64,000 nt of DNA from DASXZH01 sp036502005 (GTDB lineage: Bacteria > Armatimonadota > Fimbriimonadia > Fimbriimonadales > Fimbriimonadaceae): the NCBI GenBank assembly GCA_036502005.1, contig DASXZH010000001.1, positions 11,999-75,998 of the forward strand, given 5' to 3'. Both the position numbers and the translations under genes were made by a program. The stretch's first letter is position 1. Each line of letters opens with the position of its first letter. Under the pieces are notes generated by a model. It searched no databases. It saw only the letters and a list, made by a program, of their open reading frames with translations, and was not told the origin of the DNA. Below are positions 1 to 8,673 of the stretch, piece after piece.

Positions 1-2227
1 CCCTCGCTAAATTCACCTGGTCGAGCTGATGCTCGCCCTCCTCCGCTTCGCCGGGAGGCATAACGTTCCGACCGTGAGGAAGCCCCATCAGCTCCACAAT
101 CTGAATATAGGAGCCCCGGTTCGAATAAGGTATTGGAGCTTGGCCCGGAACGTTGATTCCGTTTATAGCCAGACCCCACTTGGCCACATCCTTCCCTCTG
201 GCGTGGGTGATTTCCTTCACTGCGTCTTCAAAAGTCTCCTGAGCGACCTCGGCAGCAGATCGCGCGCCAAGAAAGTTTGTCTTCGTTCGCTTCTGCAAAG
301 CGTTCAGCATTACCGTCGGCTGAGCTACTAGGTTAAAAATATTCCCAGTGCCGAAATCGCCGGTGGTGCCCTGAAAAATCGCAGCGCGAAGAGAAGCTTT
401 CCAATAGAGGTAGATCTCTGCGGCAATGGAGCCGTTTAACAACCGGCCATCAAAGGCCTTTAAATACTTTTCGGCCGCCTCGCCGTTAGCGAGCCCTTTT
501 GGAGCATGGATGGAAGCCGCGTAAGGCATAAAGTATTTCGCCGTCTCATCGAAGCGCGCGATGTTATAGGCGGCCGCTTCCACGTCTTCCGAGTCCAGTT
601 TCGGTTTCTTAAGCTGATCAAGCAGGGTCTCGTTGTGGAAAATGCGACCCCAGGTTGGGGTGTCGTAGTTGGGCCACCATTCGGTGGGTTTGTTGTTCCA
701 GTTCGCAATAATTCCCGCGTGCGGGTTGCGCATATGCGGCATCTGGTCCAAAGTTAAAAAGCCCTTCCAATCCGTTGCCGGCGAAGCGATGATGGGGATG
801 CGAGGATCAAATCCGGTGGCGCGGTTGGGCACCTTTCCCAAATACCTCCAGCCGAAATCGCCCGTGTTCATCGCGTAAAAGAAGTTAAAGTTCATGGTCG
901 AGACGCTGATCGCCTTCTCAACATCGTCTGCAGTTTTGGCCGAGTACAACCCGAACTGAGCCTCCAAAGATTTCATTTCGACGCCTTCGTAAGCCGAGCG
1001 CTGGGCGAAAAACCAATCGTGCGAGTGGAGCAAAACGGGGCCGAACATGGTTCGCACTTGGTCAACCGTCTTATCGGCCGCGCCTTTCACCTTGATCGTA
1101 AAGTGAACCGTCTCCGTGGGTTTCACCTGGCTGCCGTAATGATACGAGCCATCGCCTTCGCCCTTAAAGGCATAGATATCTTGCGTGTCGGCAACGCCAC
1201 TGGTAAGACCCCAGGCGAAAACGGGCGTGATGCCGATAACCACCCCAGGCACGCCGGGCACATCCATTCCAGCGATCCTCATATCTGGCGTGTCGATCGA
1301 GATCTCGTGAACGATGCTGGGCGTGCTGAACCCCATTTGAGGGCCATTCATAAGAATGGGAAAACCAAGCGCAGAGCGCTCGGGACCAACCACCGTGCAG
1401 TAGCTTCCGGTTCGAAAGGGCACATGCTCGTTCTCGGCTACCACTTTGGATTCCGACTTTTCCGCCAGTTGGATAACTGGCAGCAGATCCAGAATGCTTA
1501 GCTTGGGCAAGGCGGCGAGTTGATTTTCTGTATCTTTTTGCGAGAAACTTACCTTTAACGGAGGGTTGTCCCTTTGTGGATCTTCGGAAGGAGGCAGAGT
1601 CGGGATGGCGCGGGTATCGACCTGCCAAGACAGATCGTTGAAGATATCCAAATAGTGCGCTTTCGCATGGGGCTGCCCCGAGAGATACTGCAAAACGGCC
1701 CAGTTGCGAAGCTGACCGGCCCCTCCGCGCCCAAAAAGCTGATAGAGCCGAATGGCTACGGCCTCAGAATCCATTTCCGTCCATGGTCTGGGCTCAAAAC
1801 CGGCATCCGAGTAGCCTTTAGGAAGTTTCTTTGCCGCCGTCGCCTCTTTTATGTAAGCATTCACGCCAGCCGTATAACTTTGCATGGCTGACCTCACGCG
1901 GGGGCTCAAGCCATCCAACTGCTTCTGCAACTCATCTTCGGTATAGGCGAAGTGGAGCACCTCGGTATCGCTGTTAACATAGCGGGAACCAAAAACCTCG
2001 GCCATCTGGCCTTGGGCAAGACGGCGGCTCACTTCCATTTGCCAAAGACGGTCTTGGGCGACGGCATAGCCGTCGTCGAAAAATGCCTGCTCCCAGTTCG
2101 GGGCGGCGATGTGCGGGACCCCGTACGTGTCTCGCGTGATTTCGGGGATCTGGCCCGGATCAGTTGTGGGCAGCGTGGCCTGGCCCTGGAGCGCCAACGT
2201 GAGCGCAATAAATGAAGTGAGCGGCAT
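1..2227 (-). CDS. Penicillin acylase family Ntn-hydrolase (3' end beyond window)
   Basis: Open from the ATG at 2227 to the window edge with no stop, about 742 codons, so only the last part is missing. The family hydrolyses amide bonds of N-acyl substrates (penicillin G, acyl-homoserine lactones) in the periplasm after autocatalytic cleavage into alpha and beta chains. The likely cleavage site is Gly-Ser in RTGSYCT; Ser about 275 would be the N-terminal nucleophile of the beta chain. The following NGPQMGF and PGVPGVVIG stretches match the penicillin G acylase branch (compare NGPQFGW). Early motifs DTYGVPHI and AQDRLWQME are typical of the alpha chain. A short hydrophobic N-terminus (MPLTSFIALTLALQGQA) may be a signal peptide. 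The true substrate cannot be read from sequence. Confidence 0.9.
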   Translation of the reverse strand, partial: MPLTSFIALTLALQGQATLPTTDPGQIPEITRDTYGVPHIAAPNWEQAFFDDGYAVAQDRLWQMEVSRRLAQGQMAEVFGSRYVNSDTEVLHFAYTEDELQKQLDGLSPRVRSAMQSYTAGVNAYIKEATAAKKLPKGYSDAGFEPRPWTEMDSEAVAIRLYQLFGRGGAGQLRNWAVLQYLSGQPHAKAHYLDIFNDLSWQVDTRAIPTLPPSEDPQRDNPPLKVSFSQKDTENQLAALPKLSILDLLPVIQLAEKSESKVVAENEHVPFRTGSYCTVVGPERSALGFPILMNGPQMGFSTPSIVHEISIDTPDMRIAGMDVPGVPGVVIGITPVFAWGLTSGVADTQDIYAFKGEGDGSYHYGSQVKPTETVHFTIKVKGAADKTVDQVRTMFGPVLLHSHDWFFAQRSAYEGVEMKSLEAQFGLYSAKTADDVEKAISVSTMNFNFFYAMNTGDFGWRYLGKVPNRATGFDPRIPIIASPATDWKGFLTLDQMPHMRNPHAGIIANWNNKPTEWWPNYDTPTWGRIFHNETLLDQLKKPKLDSEDVEAAAYNIARFDETAKYFMPYAASIHAPKGLANGEAAEKYLKAFDGRLLNGSIAAEIYLYWKASLRAAIFQGTTGDFGTGNIFNLVAQPTVMLNALQKRTKTNFLGARSAAEVAQETFEDAVKEITHARGKDVAKWGLAINGINVPGQAPIPYSNRGSYIQIVELMGLPHGRNVMPPGEAEEGEHQLDQVNLAR

Positions 2228-2372
2228 GGGGCTATTTTACGTCCTAAAGAGAGTAGAGGGTCAAAGGTCCCAGCAAAGTCTTGCTCACCGAACTGCCGGC
2301 CAACAATTGCTGTACAGTTAGGTAGGAAGTCGAACAATGAACCGTCCACGCTACAGAAACTCAGGAGATACG

Positions 2373-2573
2373 ATGTCGGGAAGTTTAAAACTAGCTTTAG
2401 TGATTATCGCATCGGTCGTCGTACTCGGCCTCGTGCTGAAGCTACTCGCCATTGTTTGGCACGTTATATGGGGTGTGCTAGTTCCCATCGGAGTTTTGGC
2501 CCTTATTGGCATTGTTGTTTACAACTTGGTGGGCAGAAAAGCGCTTGGGGGCAATAGACGCTATCTTCCATAG
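2373..2573 (+). CDS. Small two-helix membrane protein of unknown function
   Basis: 66 residues starting at the ATG at 2373, chosen because AGGAGA at 2363-2368 is a good ribosome-binding site; an in-frame ATG at 2337 has none. The protein is almost wholly two hydrophobic segments (about residues 5-23 and 28-48) followed by a basic tail ending RRYLP. I do not recognise a family. It lies divergently from the penicillin acylase gene and 24 bp ahead of the oxidoreductase. Confidence 0.6.
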   Translation: MSGSLKLALVIIASVVVLGLVLKLLAIVWHVIWGVLVPIGVLALIGIVVYNLVGRKALGGNRRYLP

Positions 2574-2584
2574 CCGCCATTCTG

Positions 2585-2590
2585 CATAAT
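2585..2590 (+). promoter_or_regulatory. Predicted -10 box, leaderless type
   Basis: CATAAT lies 7 nt before the ATG at 2598, so the transcript probably starts at or next to the start codon. Confidence 0.45.
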
Positions 2591-2597
2591 CGGTGGA

Positions 2598-3554
2598 ATG
2601 GACCGAATGAGAATCGGGATTTTAGGAGCCGGCCGCATCGCCGGCTCTTTTGCTGAATCAGCCCCTTCGATGAAGCGCTGCGAAGTTGTGGCGATCGGTA
2701 GCCGCGAACTTGGCAAGGCGCAAGCCTTTGCTTCCGCGCATGCTATTCCGAATGCCTTTGGCTCTTATGAAGAGTTGGTGGCGAGCGACTTGGTGGACGC
2801 CGTTTATATAGCCGGACCCAATGGAATGCACAAAGAGTGGTCTTTGCGCTCTGTTGCGGCCGGGAAGCATGTTCTTTGCGAAAAGCCGATGGCGCTTTCG
2901 GTGGCGGATGCGGAAGAGATGTTTGCGGCGGCACGCGCAAACGGTGTTCATTTGATCGAGGCGTTTCCGTTTCGCTTCCAGCCGCAAACTTTGGCCGTTT
3001 TGGATTTTATTCGGGCCGGTTCACTGGGCGAGATTCTGGCGGTGACGGCCGGCTTTGGCTTCACAATGAACCATCCGAACGACGTTCGCCTGGATGCATC
3101 GATCGGTGGCGGCGCGGTTTGGGATGTGGGTAGCTATGTGGTGAACCTATCCAACGCGGTTTTTGATGCTGCGCCGGGTTCCATTGTTTCCACCGTGCGA
3201 ATGAAAGGGCAAGTCGATTTCATTACCCACGCGATGCTGACCTACGGCGAGGGCAGAAGCTCCTCTGTGTGGTGCAGCTTTGAATCGCAGTTCTACCGTG
3301 GGGCATGCATTGTTGGGTCTGGTGGGGTGATTGAGTATGGTTATCCAAACCATACCGATAACGCGGATGAATCTTCTTTTGTGGTTCGTGCTGGAGATGA
3401 ATCGATTAGACACGAGGCGCGGTTTGGCAGCGGTTTCGCGCTGGAAGCTGATGCTTTGGCGGCATTGGTGGCTGGAGAAGAGTTTAACGGAACCACCCCG
3501 GCCGAGACGATTAGGAACACGGAGACGCTGATGAAGATTCTTGGCGAGTCCTGA
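2598..3554 (+). CDS. Gfo/Idh/MocA family NAD(P)-dependent oxidoreductase
   Basis: 318 residues. The N-terminal Rossmann motif ILGAGRIAGS (about residues 6-15) binds NAD(P). The family signature EKPMALSV (about residues 95-102) contains the conserved Glu-Lys-Pro, followed by EAFPFRFQP. These enzymes oxidise or reduce sugars, inositols or related polyols; the substrate is not predictable here. A second ATG three codons in (2607) could also serve. No ribosome-binding site is visible, in keeping with the -10-like CATAAT only 7 nt upstream. It stands alone between small intergenic stretches. Confidence 0.88.
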   Translation: MDRMRIGILGAGRIAGSFAESAPSMKRCEVVAIGSRELGKAQAFASAHAIPNAFGSYEELVASDLVDAVYIAGPNGMHKEWSLRSVAAGKHVLCEKPMALSVADAEEMFAAARANGVHLIEAFPFRFQPQTLAVLDFIRAGSLGEILAVTAGFGFTMNHPNDVRLDASIGGGAVWDVGSYVVNLSNAVFDAAPGSIVSTVRMKGQVDFITHAMLTYGEGRSSSVWCSFESQFYRGACIVGSGGVIEYGYPNHTDNADESSFVVRAGDESIRHEARFGSGFALEADALAALVAGEEFNGTTPAETIRNTETLMKILGES

Positions 3555-3563
3555 GTTGTCCGG

Positions 3564-3646
3564 CTCCGTCGCGTTAGCTCTGGTAATAATGGCTTCGCGA
3601 CGGAGGGGATTTACCTAATTCCGTAGACCAGAGCTTCGCGACGGAG
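3564..3646. repeat. Imperfect inverted repeat containing the word CTCCGTCGCG...CTCTGG
   Basis: Left arm at 3564-3583 and right arm at 3628-3646 are reverse complements apart from a small indel; a third partial copy (GCTTCGCGACGGAG) sits between at 3592-3605. Eighteen of the 19 bases of the right arm recur at 23351-23369, so this is a dispersed word rather than a local terminator. Confidence 0.7.
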
Positions 3647-3681
3647 TCGGGGTCCCCATCACAGCCCATGCCCGACTGCGA

Positions 3682-3687
3682 TAAACT
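3682..3687 (+). promoter_or_regulatory. Predicted -10 box, leaderless type
   Basis: TAAACT ends 6 nt before the TTG start at 3694. Confidence 0.55.
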
Positions 3688-3693
3688 CTCCTC

Positions 3694-4407
3694 TTGCCAA
3701 CACGTAAGCCCGTCCTCCAAATCCTAGAGATACTGGAGGCTGCCTACGGACTGCCCGAAAACACCAGAAGATTCGAACCGATGGACGAGTTGGTTAGCTG
3801 CATCCTCAGTCAACACACCAGCGACCTCAACAGCTTTCCAGCGTTCCACCGCCTCAAGGCGCATTACAAAGACTGGCAAGACCTTATAGACCGCGGCCAG
3901 CCGGAACTGGCCGAAGTGATCAAAGCTGCCGGCCTTGCTAACCAAAAATCCAAAAACATCATTCGCTGTCTCGCCGAGATCAAAGAAAAGAACGGCGACT
4001 ACACCCTGGATAACTTAAGGACCATGGAGCCTCTTGAAGCCAGAGCCTGGCTGATGGAGCTACCCGGAATCGGGCCTAAAACGGCCTCGATTGTCCTTTG
4101 TTTTAGCTTGGATATGGACATCCTTCCCGTCGACACCCACGTCTACCGCGTGACTTGGCGAGTTGGGTTCATCCCCGAAAACAGCGGAGAAAGCAAAGCC
4201 CACGATTTGCTCCTCAAAGTCGTCCCAAAGGGATTGGCCTTCCGGTTCCACATGGACCTTATCCATCACGGTCGAGCGGTTTGCAAAGCCCCTGTTCCGC
4301 ACTGCGAGCAATGCCCGATCACCCAATATTGCCGCTGGTTCAAACATGGGGGACCGGAGAATCGTCGAAAAGAGCTAAGATCAAGACGGAAGCGCGTAGG
4401 CGCTTAG
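3694..4407 (+). CDS. nth: Endonuclease III-type DNA glycosylase/AP lyase
   Basis: 237 residues, base-excision repair of oxidised pyrimidines. The helix-hairpin-helix ELPGIGPKTA (about 122-131) carries the catalytic Lys129. The Asp of LPVDTHV (Asp147) completes the HhH-GPD active site. A C-terminal [4Fe-4S] loop has cysteines at 197, 204, 207 and 213 with the canonical Cys-x6-Cys-x2-Cys-x5-Cys spacing. The start is a TTG; a TAAACT box 6 nt upstream supports it. At 237 residues it is slightly longer than E. coli Nth (211), with a basic tail (SRRKRVGA). Confidence 0.93.
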   Translation: MPTRKPVLQILEILEAAYGLPENTRRFEPMDELVSCILSQHTSDLNSFPAFHRLKAHYKDWQDLIDRGQPELAEVIKAAGLANQKSKNIIRCLAEIKEKNGDYTLDNLRTMEPLEARAWLMELPGIGPKTASIVLCFSLDMDILPVDTHVYRVTWRVGFIPENSGESKAHDLLLKVVPKGLAFRFHMDLIHHGRAVCKAPVPHCEQCPITQYCRWFKHGGPENRRKELRSRRKRVGA

Positions 4408-4438
4408 TCATCAGGGTTACGAGTTTTGTCTTTCGAGC

Positions 4439-4483
4439 CTCTCCCGCTTCGTACCTCAGCGACCTCTCCTCTCGGGAGAGGTG
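4439..4483 (-). repeat. Dispersed CTCTCCC/GGGAGAGG repeat, copy 1
   Basis: About 45 bp. Its reverse complement matches the elements at 34572-34616 and 51904-51952: a CTCTCCC...GGAGAGG hairpin, then TCGGTGAGGTACGAACC-like sequence, then GGGAGAGG. Confidence 0.75.
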
Positions 4484-4534
4484 AAGAGTTGGCAGGCAGG
4501 AAGAACGTAGTCGAACGAGTAAAAATACGGAAGC

Positions 4535-7174
4535 GTGAGGTTGTTTCAGGACGAGTTGCAAGCGGAAAAATATAAGGAACGGCTGCAAACCTATACCGAT
4601 TTGGATTTAAGCCAATTCTGGAAGACAGCCTTTGCCGAGTCGCCTGACCCTGACCGTGCCCTTATCAATCTAGAAAGGTGGTTGGCGCAAACTTCTAACC
4701 CTGGCACCTACCTAACCCATTTGGCTTCTTCGCCACGTTTGGCGATACTTTTAATCGACCTTCTAGGCGCGAGTCAGCCGATGGCGGACAGCTTTATCCA
4801 GAACCCGGAACTCGCCAGCGTCATCACGGATCCTTCCGAGATCTCGCGCCTACCAGACAAAGAAGAGGTTCGAAGGGAGGGGAGAGCGCTCCTTGCCAAC
4901 GCCGGCAGCTATCTTCATAAGCTGGACCGCTTGCGATATCTCAAACAGCGATGGCGGCTGCCCATCGTCGTAAGCGACCTAGCTGGGGCGGTACAGCCGG
5001 AATTGGTCTGGACGGCAATCTCGGACCTTGCTGACGCAATTCTTGAACTCTGCCTGGAAACGGTTTGGAAAGAGTATTCCGAGCAAAAACAGCTCTCTTA
5101 CGGCTGCCCCATTATGGTCGCTGGATTTGGAAAACTGGGCGGCCACGAACTGAACTACAGCAGCGACGTGGATCTAGTTTATGTCCTTCAGGACGATGCC
5201 GATGAGCGCGTGGAGCGCCACGCGATCAGATTGTGCGAGATGTTCAGCCGTGCCATTACGGATACCATGGGCCGTGGCTCGCTTTACAGAGTAGACCTGC
5301 GCCTAAGGCCCTTCGGAAACTCCGGTCCGGTTTCGCCCTCTATGAAGGCGGTGGAAGCCTACTATCGATCGCATGCGGAGATTTGGGAGGCGCAGGCTCT
5401 GATAAGATCGCGCCCAATTTGCGGCCTCCCTGAATACTGGCAGAGGTGGGATGCCCTCATCGAGCGCCACTGCTTCCCGAAATACATGAGCGAGTTCACG
5501 CTTACCTCGATTTTCGAAACCCGCAACCGAATCGAAGAGTTTGCGAACGAAGACGATCTGAAGCGCGGACCTGGCGGCATCAGGGATGTTGAGTTCTTAA
5601 CGCAAGTTCTGCAAATGACGCACGGCTTTGGACACCCGAGCGTAAGAGTTGCTTCAACCATAAAAGCAATCGAAGCGCTGGCGAGCGCTTCCTTTTTAAA
5701 CGTCGATGACGCAGCCCACCTTGAAGAAGGTTATATCTTTCTTAGGCAGGTCGAGCACCGCTGCCAGTTGGTGAACGACCAGCAGACTCACTCCATTCCG
5801 CCGACACCGGAGGCAAGAGAACACCTTGCCAGGTTAATGGGCATGCAACGCTGGAGCATGCTGGAGGCTGAGCTCTCCTTCCAGCGCAAGCGAATACGTG
5901 GCATCTACGATTCTTACATTGGAGTCGGCAAGGCGGAAACCACGGCCCGCGACCAGGTACTACAAGGGCTGAACTCCGAAGAGCGGTCTCTTGTTGGCGC
6001 AATGTTCGACCACGTGCCGGAAAGCGCGGAGTTTTACCGCAGCCTTTTGGAAAACGAAGGCAGCCTTGCGCGGGTGAAGGAAGTCGTTAACCGCGGGCCG
6101 CGCTTAGTTCCGAGGCTGGCCGAAACATTGCCGGTAACCGAGGCCATCGTGAGCGGCGAAATTGAAGAACCACTCGAGGCCAAGCTTCCTCCTTATGACC
6201 AATCCCAGCCAATAGAGTTTGCCAAGAACGCAAATCTGCTGTGGTTGCACAAGGCTTCCGCTTGGACCCTTGATTCCAGCTTCAACTTGGGCAGAAGCCT
6301 GAGCGAGCTATATGATTCGCTGATTATAGAAATCGCGAAGACCGTCGGCGGCAAGTTCGACATCATCGCGCTGGGCAGCTATGGCTGCATGGACGTCTCC
6401 GTCGTTTCCGATCTGGACCTGCTACTGCTTGTCTCGGACGAGATCCCCCAGGGTCTTGCCGAACAACAAGCCCAGGATTTCTTGGCGGAAATGGACGGCC
6501 TCAAGCGGTTTGGCTGGAAGACTGATCTAGATCTACGACTAAGACCCGAGGGCGGAAAGGGGTTGCTGGTTAGGAGCCACACCGGATTCGGAACCTACGA
6601 ACTGGAGCGCATGGAAATGTGGGAGCGGTTCGCCCTCGGTATGTCGCGGCTCGTTTTCGGCAATCCGGATTCACTTCAAGTAGCGATTAGGGCAGCTTAT
6701 GCCGAGCCGCTTACACCTGAACGCCTGCTTGAGCTAGTCGACATGAAGAAACGGATCGAAACCGAGCGGGTTCAGCCACAGTACTGGAAGCGAGACGTGA
6801 AACTGGGCGGGGGAAGCATCAGCGACATCGATTGGCTGGTTCACTTGTACGAAATGCGTTACCCAACCGCGCTTCAGGTTGGGCAGCACATCACGGTTCA
6901 AGATCGGCTTAGACGCATGGCGCAGGCCCAGCTTATCAACGCTTTGGAGCGGGACCAACTGCTTTATGCGAGGGAACATTTGCTTAAAACACGAAACTTT
7001 CTCTCACTGCTTGGCTTCACGGCAGACGTGGTACCGGAGAACCCAGATAAACTGGATAAGCTTGCTTTGGCTCTGGGAAAAACTTCCGGATATGAGTTTC
7101 TGCGCGAGCATGAAGCAATCATCGACAGTGTGCGCGTCATTTATCTAGAGGGACTGGAGCGGCTCGGCGTTTAA
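4535..7174 (+). CDS. glnE: Bifunctional glutamine synthetase adenylyltransferase/adenylyl-removing enzyme
   Basis: 879 residues, the usual two-domain GlnE, which attaches or removes AMP on glutamine synthetase according to nitrogen status. Two nucleotidyltransferase cores are visible: GFGKLGG followed by SSDVDL (about 196-212), and GSYG followed by SDLDLLLL (about 613-632). After each comes the helical segment typical of the family, KRGPGGIRDVEFLTQ (first half) and GGGSISDIDWLVHL (second half). The start is a GTG at 4535. The stop codon abuts the plsY start codon, so the two are almost certainly co-transcribed. Presence of GlnE implies adenylylation control of nitrogen assimilation. Confidence 0.95.
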   Translation: MRLFQDELQAEKYKERLQTYTDLDLSQFWKTAFAESPDPDRALINLERWLAQTSNPGTYLTHLASSPRLAILLIDLLGASQPMADSFIQNPELASVITDPSEISRLPDKEEVRREGRALLANAGSYLHKLDRLRYLKQRWRLPIVVSDLAGAVQPELVWTAISDLADAILELCLETVWKEYSEQKQLSYGCPIMVAGFGKLGGHELNYSSDVDLVYVLQDDADERVERHAIRLCEMFSRAITDTMGRGSLYRVDLRLRPFGNSGPVSPSMKAVEAYYRSHAEIWEAQALIRSRPICGLPEYWQRWDALIERHCFPKYMSEFTLTSIFETRNRIEEFANEDDLKRGPGGIRDVEFLTQVLQMTHGFGHPSVRVASTIKAIEALASASFLNVDDAAHLEEGYIFLRQVEHRCQLVNDQQTHSIPPTPEAREHLARLMGMQRWSMLEAELSFQRKRIRGIYDSYIGVGKAETTARDQVLQGLNSEERSLVGAMFDHVPESAEFYRSLLENEGSLARVKEVVNRGPRLVPRLAETLPVTEAIVSGEIEEPLEAKLPPYDQSQPIEFAKNANLLWLHKASAWTLDSSFNLGRSLSELYDSLIIEIAKTVGGKFDIIALGSYGCMDVSVVSDLDLLLLVSDEIPQGLAEQQAQDFLAEMDGLKRFGWKTDLDLRLRPEGGKGLLVRSHTGFGTYELERMEMWERFALGMSRLVFGNPDSLQVAIRAAYAEPLTPERLLELVDMKKRIETERVQPQYWKRDVKLGGGSISDIDWLVHLYEMRYPTALQVGQHITVQDRLRRMAQAQLINALERDQLLYAREHLLKTRNFLSLLGFTADVVPENPDKLDKLALALGKTSGYEFLREHEAIIDSVRVIYLEGLERLGV

Positions 7175-7861
7175 ATGGTTTTAGCGGCCTGTGTTATCGT
7201 TGCCTATTTTGTGGGGTCCATACCCATTGGGTTCCTGGTTGCCCGCGCCCAAGGCATCGATATATTCAAGGTTGGCAGTGGAAGCATAGGCGCAACCAAT
7301 GTTGCGCGCTCGCTTGGCAGCAAGCTTGGTCTACTTGTTTTCCTGCTTGATGTATTGAAAGGCTTCCTGCCCACTCTGGCCGCCTTCTACATTTTCCGCC
7401 ACAACGCACAAACGGCGTTCATCGTGGGTATTGGCGCGGTAGTCGGGCATTGCCTAAGCATTTTTCTTAAGTTTAAAGGCGGCAAGGCGGTTGCCACGGG
7501 CCTGGGTGTCCTCTTTGGAAGCTGTCCATTGGTAGGTGCCAGTGCGCTTTGCGTGTTCATCGTTTGCATGGCGATTACTCGTTTTGTGAGCCTGTCTTCG
7601 ATTTTGGCGGCCCTATCGCTCATCCCTTTTGGGTTTCTCTACAAGCTGCAGTTGTCCCTCATTTTTGCGCTTTGTGGGCTTTGTATTTTCGTGATCTACC
7701 GGCATAGAGGGAACGTCAAAAGGCTTTTGAATGGGAAAGAGCCCAAGTTTCGTTTCGGTAAACCGATTCAAGGCGAAGAAGCGGTTGTCGAAGGAGACGA
7801 CCCTCAAAAAAAAGCTAACTCATCAGGAGCAGCGCTGCTTGGTGCGCCCCCCCACACCTAA
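7175..7861 (+). CDS. plsY: Glycerol-3-phosphate acyltransferase (acyl-phosphate dependent)
   Basis: 228 residues with about five membrane helices. PlsY transfers acyl groups from acyl-phosphate to glycerol-3-phosphate, the first step of phospholipid synthesis. The three conserved motifs are present: GSIPIGFL (motif 1), GSGSIGATN (about 36-44), and FKGGKAVATG, where the Gly-Gly-Lys binds phosphate. The ATG directly follows the glnE stop. The tail after residue 195 is hydrophilic and longer than in most PlsY proteins, which run near 200 residues. Confidence 0.95.
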   Translation: MVLAACVIVAYFVGSIPIGFLVARAQGIDIFKVGSGSIGATNVARSLGSKLGLLVFLLDVLKGFLPTLAAFYIFRHNAQTAFIVGIGAVVGHCLSIFLKFKGGKAVATGLGVLFGSCPLVGASALCVFIVCMAITRFVSLSSILAALSLIPFGFLYKLQLSLIFALCGLCIFVIYRHRGNVKRLLNGKEPKFRFGKPIQGEEAVVEGDDPQKKANSSGAALLGAPPHT

Positions 7862-7872
7862 GCATATATTTG

Positions 7873-8673
7873 ATGTTCCAACCCAATTCGGCCGTTGATC
7901 TGGCCTGCGCCGGTCTTATTTGGATCCCCGTTATAATCGGGGTTCTTTCTTTTGTCGGGTGGGCAATTCAAGGGGAAATAGAACCTATCGTCGGCATCGC
8001 AGGCGTCATTATTGCTCTTACCTTGGGCGGGTTGGCAATCGTGCCCAACACGCGGCATCTAGCTCCTTTCTTGCTCGCGTCTGCCCTGGGAGCCATGATC
8101 CTGATACCGATGGCTCGAGCCCAGCACGAGAAAATGGAGCTAGCCAAGATTGATGTGGGCCGGGTCGAGAAGGCCTATGACCTTCTGAGAAAGGACCGAA
8201 ACAACGTCGAGGCAAAAATGCGGATAGCGAAGGTGCTTTACAAGCGCGGTTACACCGCACAGGCCATTACCCTAGCTTCAAACGCCCTCGATAAAGCGCC
8301 CCGCGCCCTTTACGAGGAAGAACTTCGCATGCTCAGGCAGTGGCAGGTGCATCCCATCGCTCAGCCCGTTCCCGGTCTCACCTGCGTCGAATGCGGTGCC
8401 AAGAACAAGGCTGGGGAAGTGTTTTGCGGCAAATGCCGCGCACCGATTTTGCTGCATTATGCCCGTGGATCTTGGGTTGCGCCGAACGCTTTTAGAAGAA
8501 TGCTGATGATCTGGGTCGCGGGCGGACTTTCGATTGTCGGAATTCCCCTCGCTCAATCCAGAATGTTGCCGAATAAAAGCCGCGTGGTAGTCGTCTTGCT
8601 TTTAAGTTGCTCAGCGCTAATAGTTTGGTTGGCCCTGCGCAAGGGAAAGGGGGATTCGTCGTTTGAAGCTTGA
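7873..8673 (+). CDS. Membrane protein with TPR-like segment and zinc ribbon, function unknown
   Basis: About 266 residues from the ATG at 7873 (a TTG one codon earlier is also possible). About three hydrophobic segments occupy residues 8-75. A soluble helical, TPR-like stretch (about 80-155) follows, then a zinc-ribbon with CVEC and CGKC pairs separated by 11 residues, then two more hydrophobic segments and a basic tail. No family recognised. It sits between plsY and lptF and its stop overlaps the lptF start, suggesting a role at the envelope, but this is inference from context only. Confidence 0.75.
   Translation: MFQPNSAVDLACAGLIWIPVIIGVLSFVGWAIQGEIEPIVGIAGVIIALTLGGLAIVPNTRHLAPFLLASALGAMILIPMARAQHEKMELAKIDVGRVEKAYDLLRKDRNNVEAKMRIAKVLYKRGYTAQAITLASNALDKAPRALYEEELRMLRQWQVHPIAQPVPGLTCVECGAKNKAGEVFCGKCRAPILLHYARGSWVAPNAFRRMLMIWVAGGLSIVGIPLAQSRMLPNKSRVVVVLLLSCSALIVWLALRKGKGDSSFEA

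Noticed and set aside
1019..1501. 160-codon open frame on the plus strand inside the penicillin acylase gene
   Set aside because: It is antisense to a long, motif-bearing minus-strand gene and its product has no recognisable feature.
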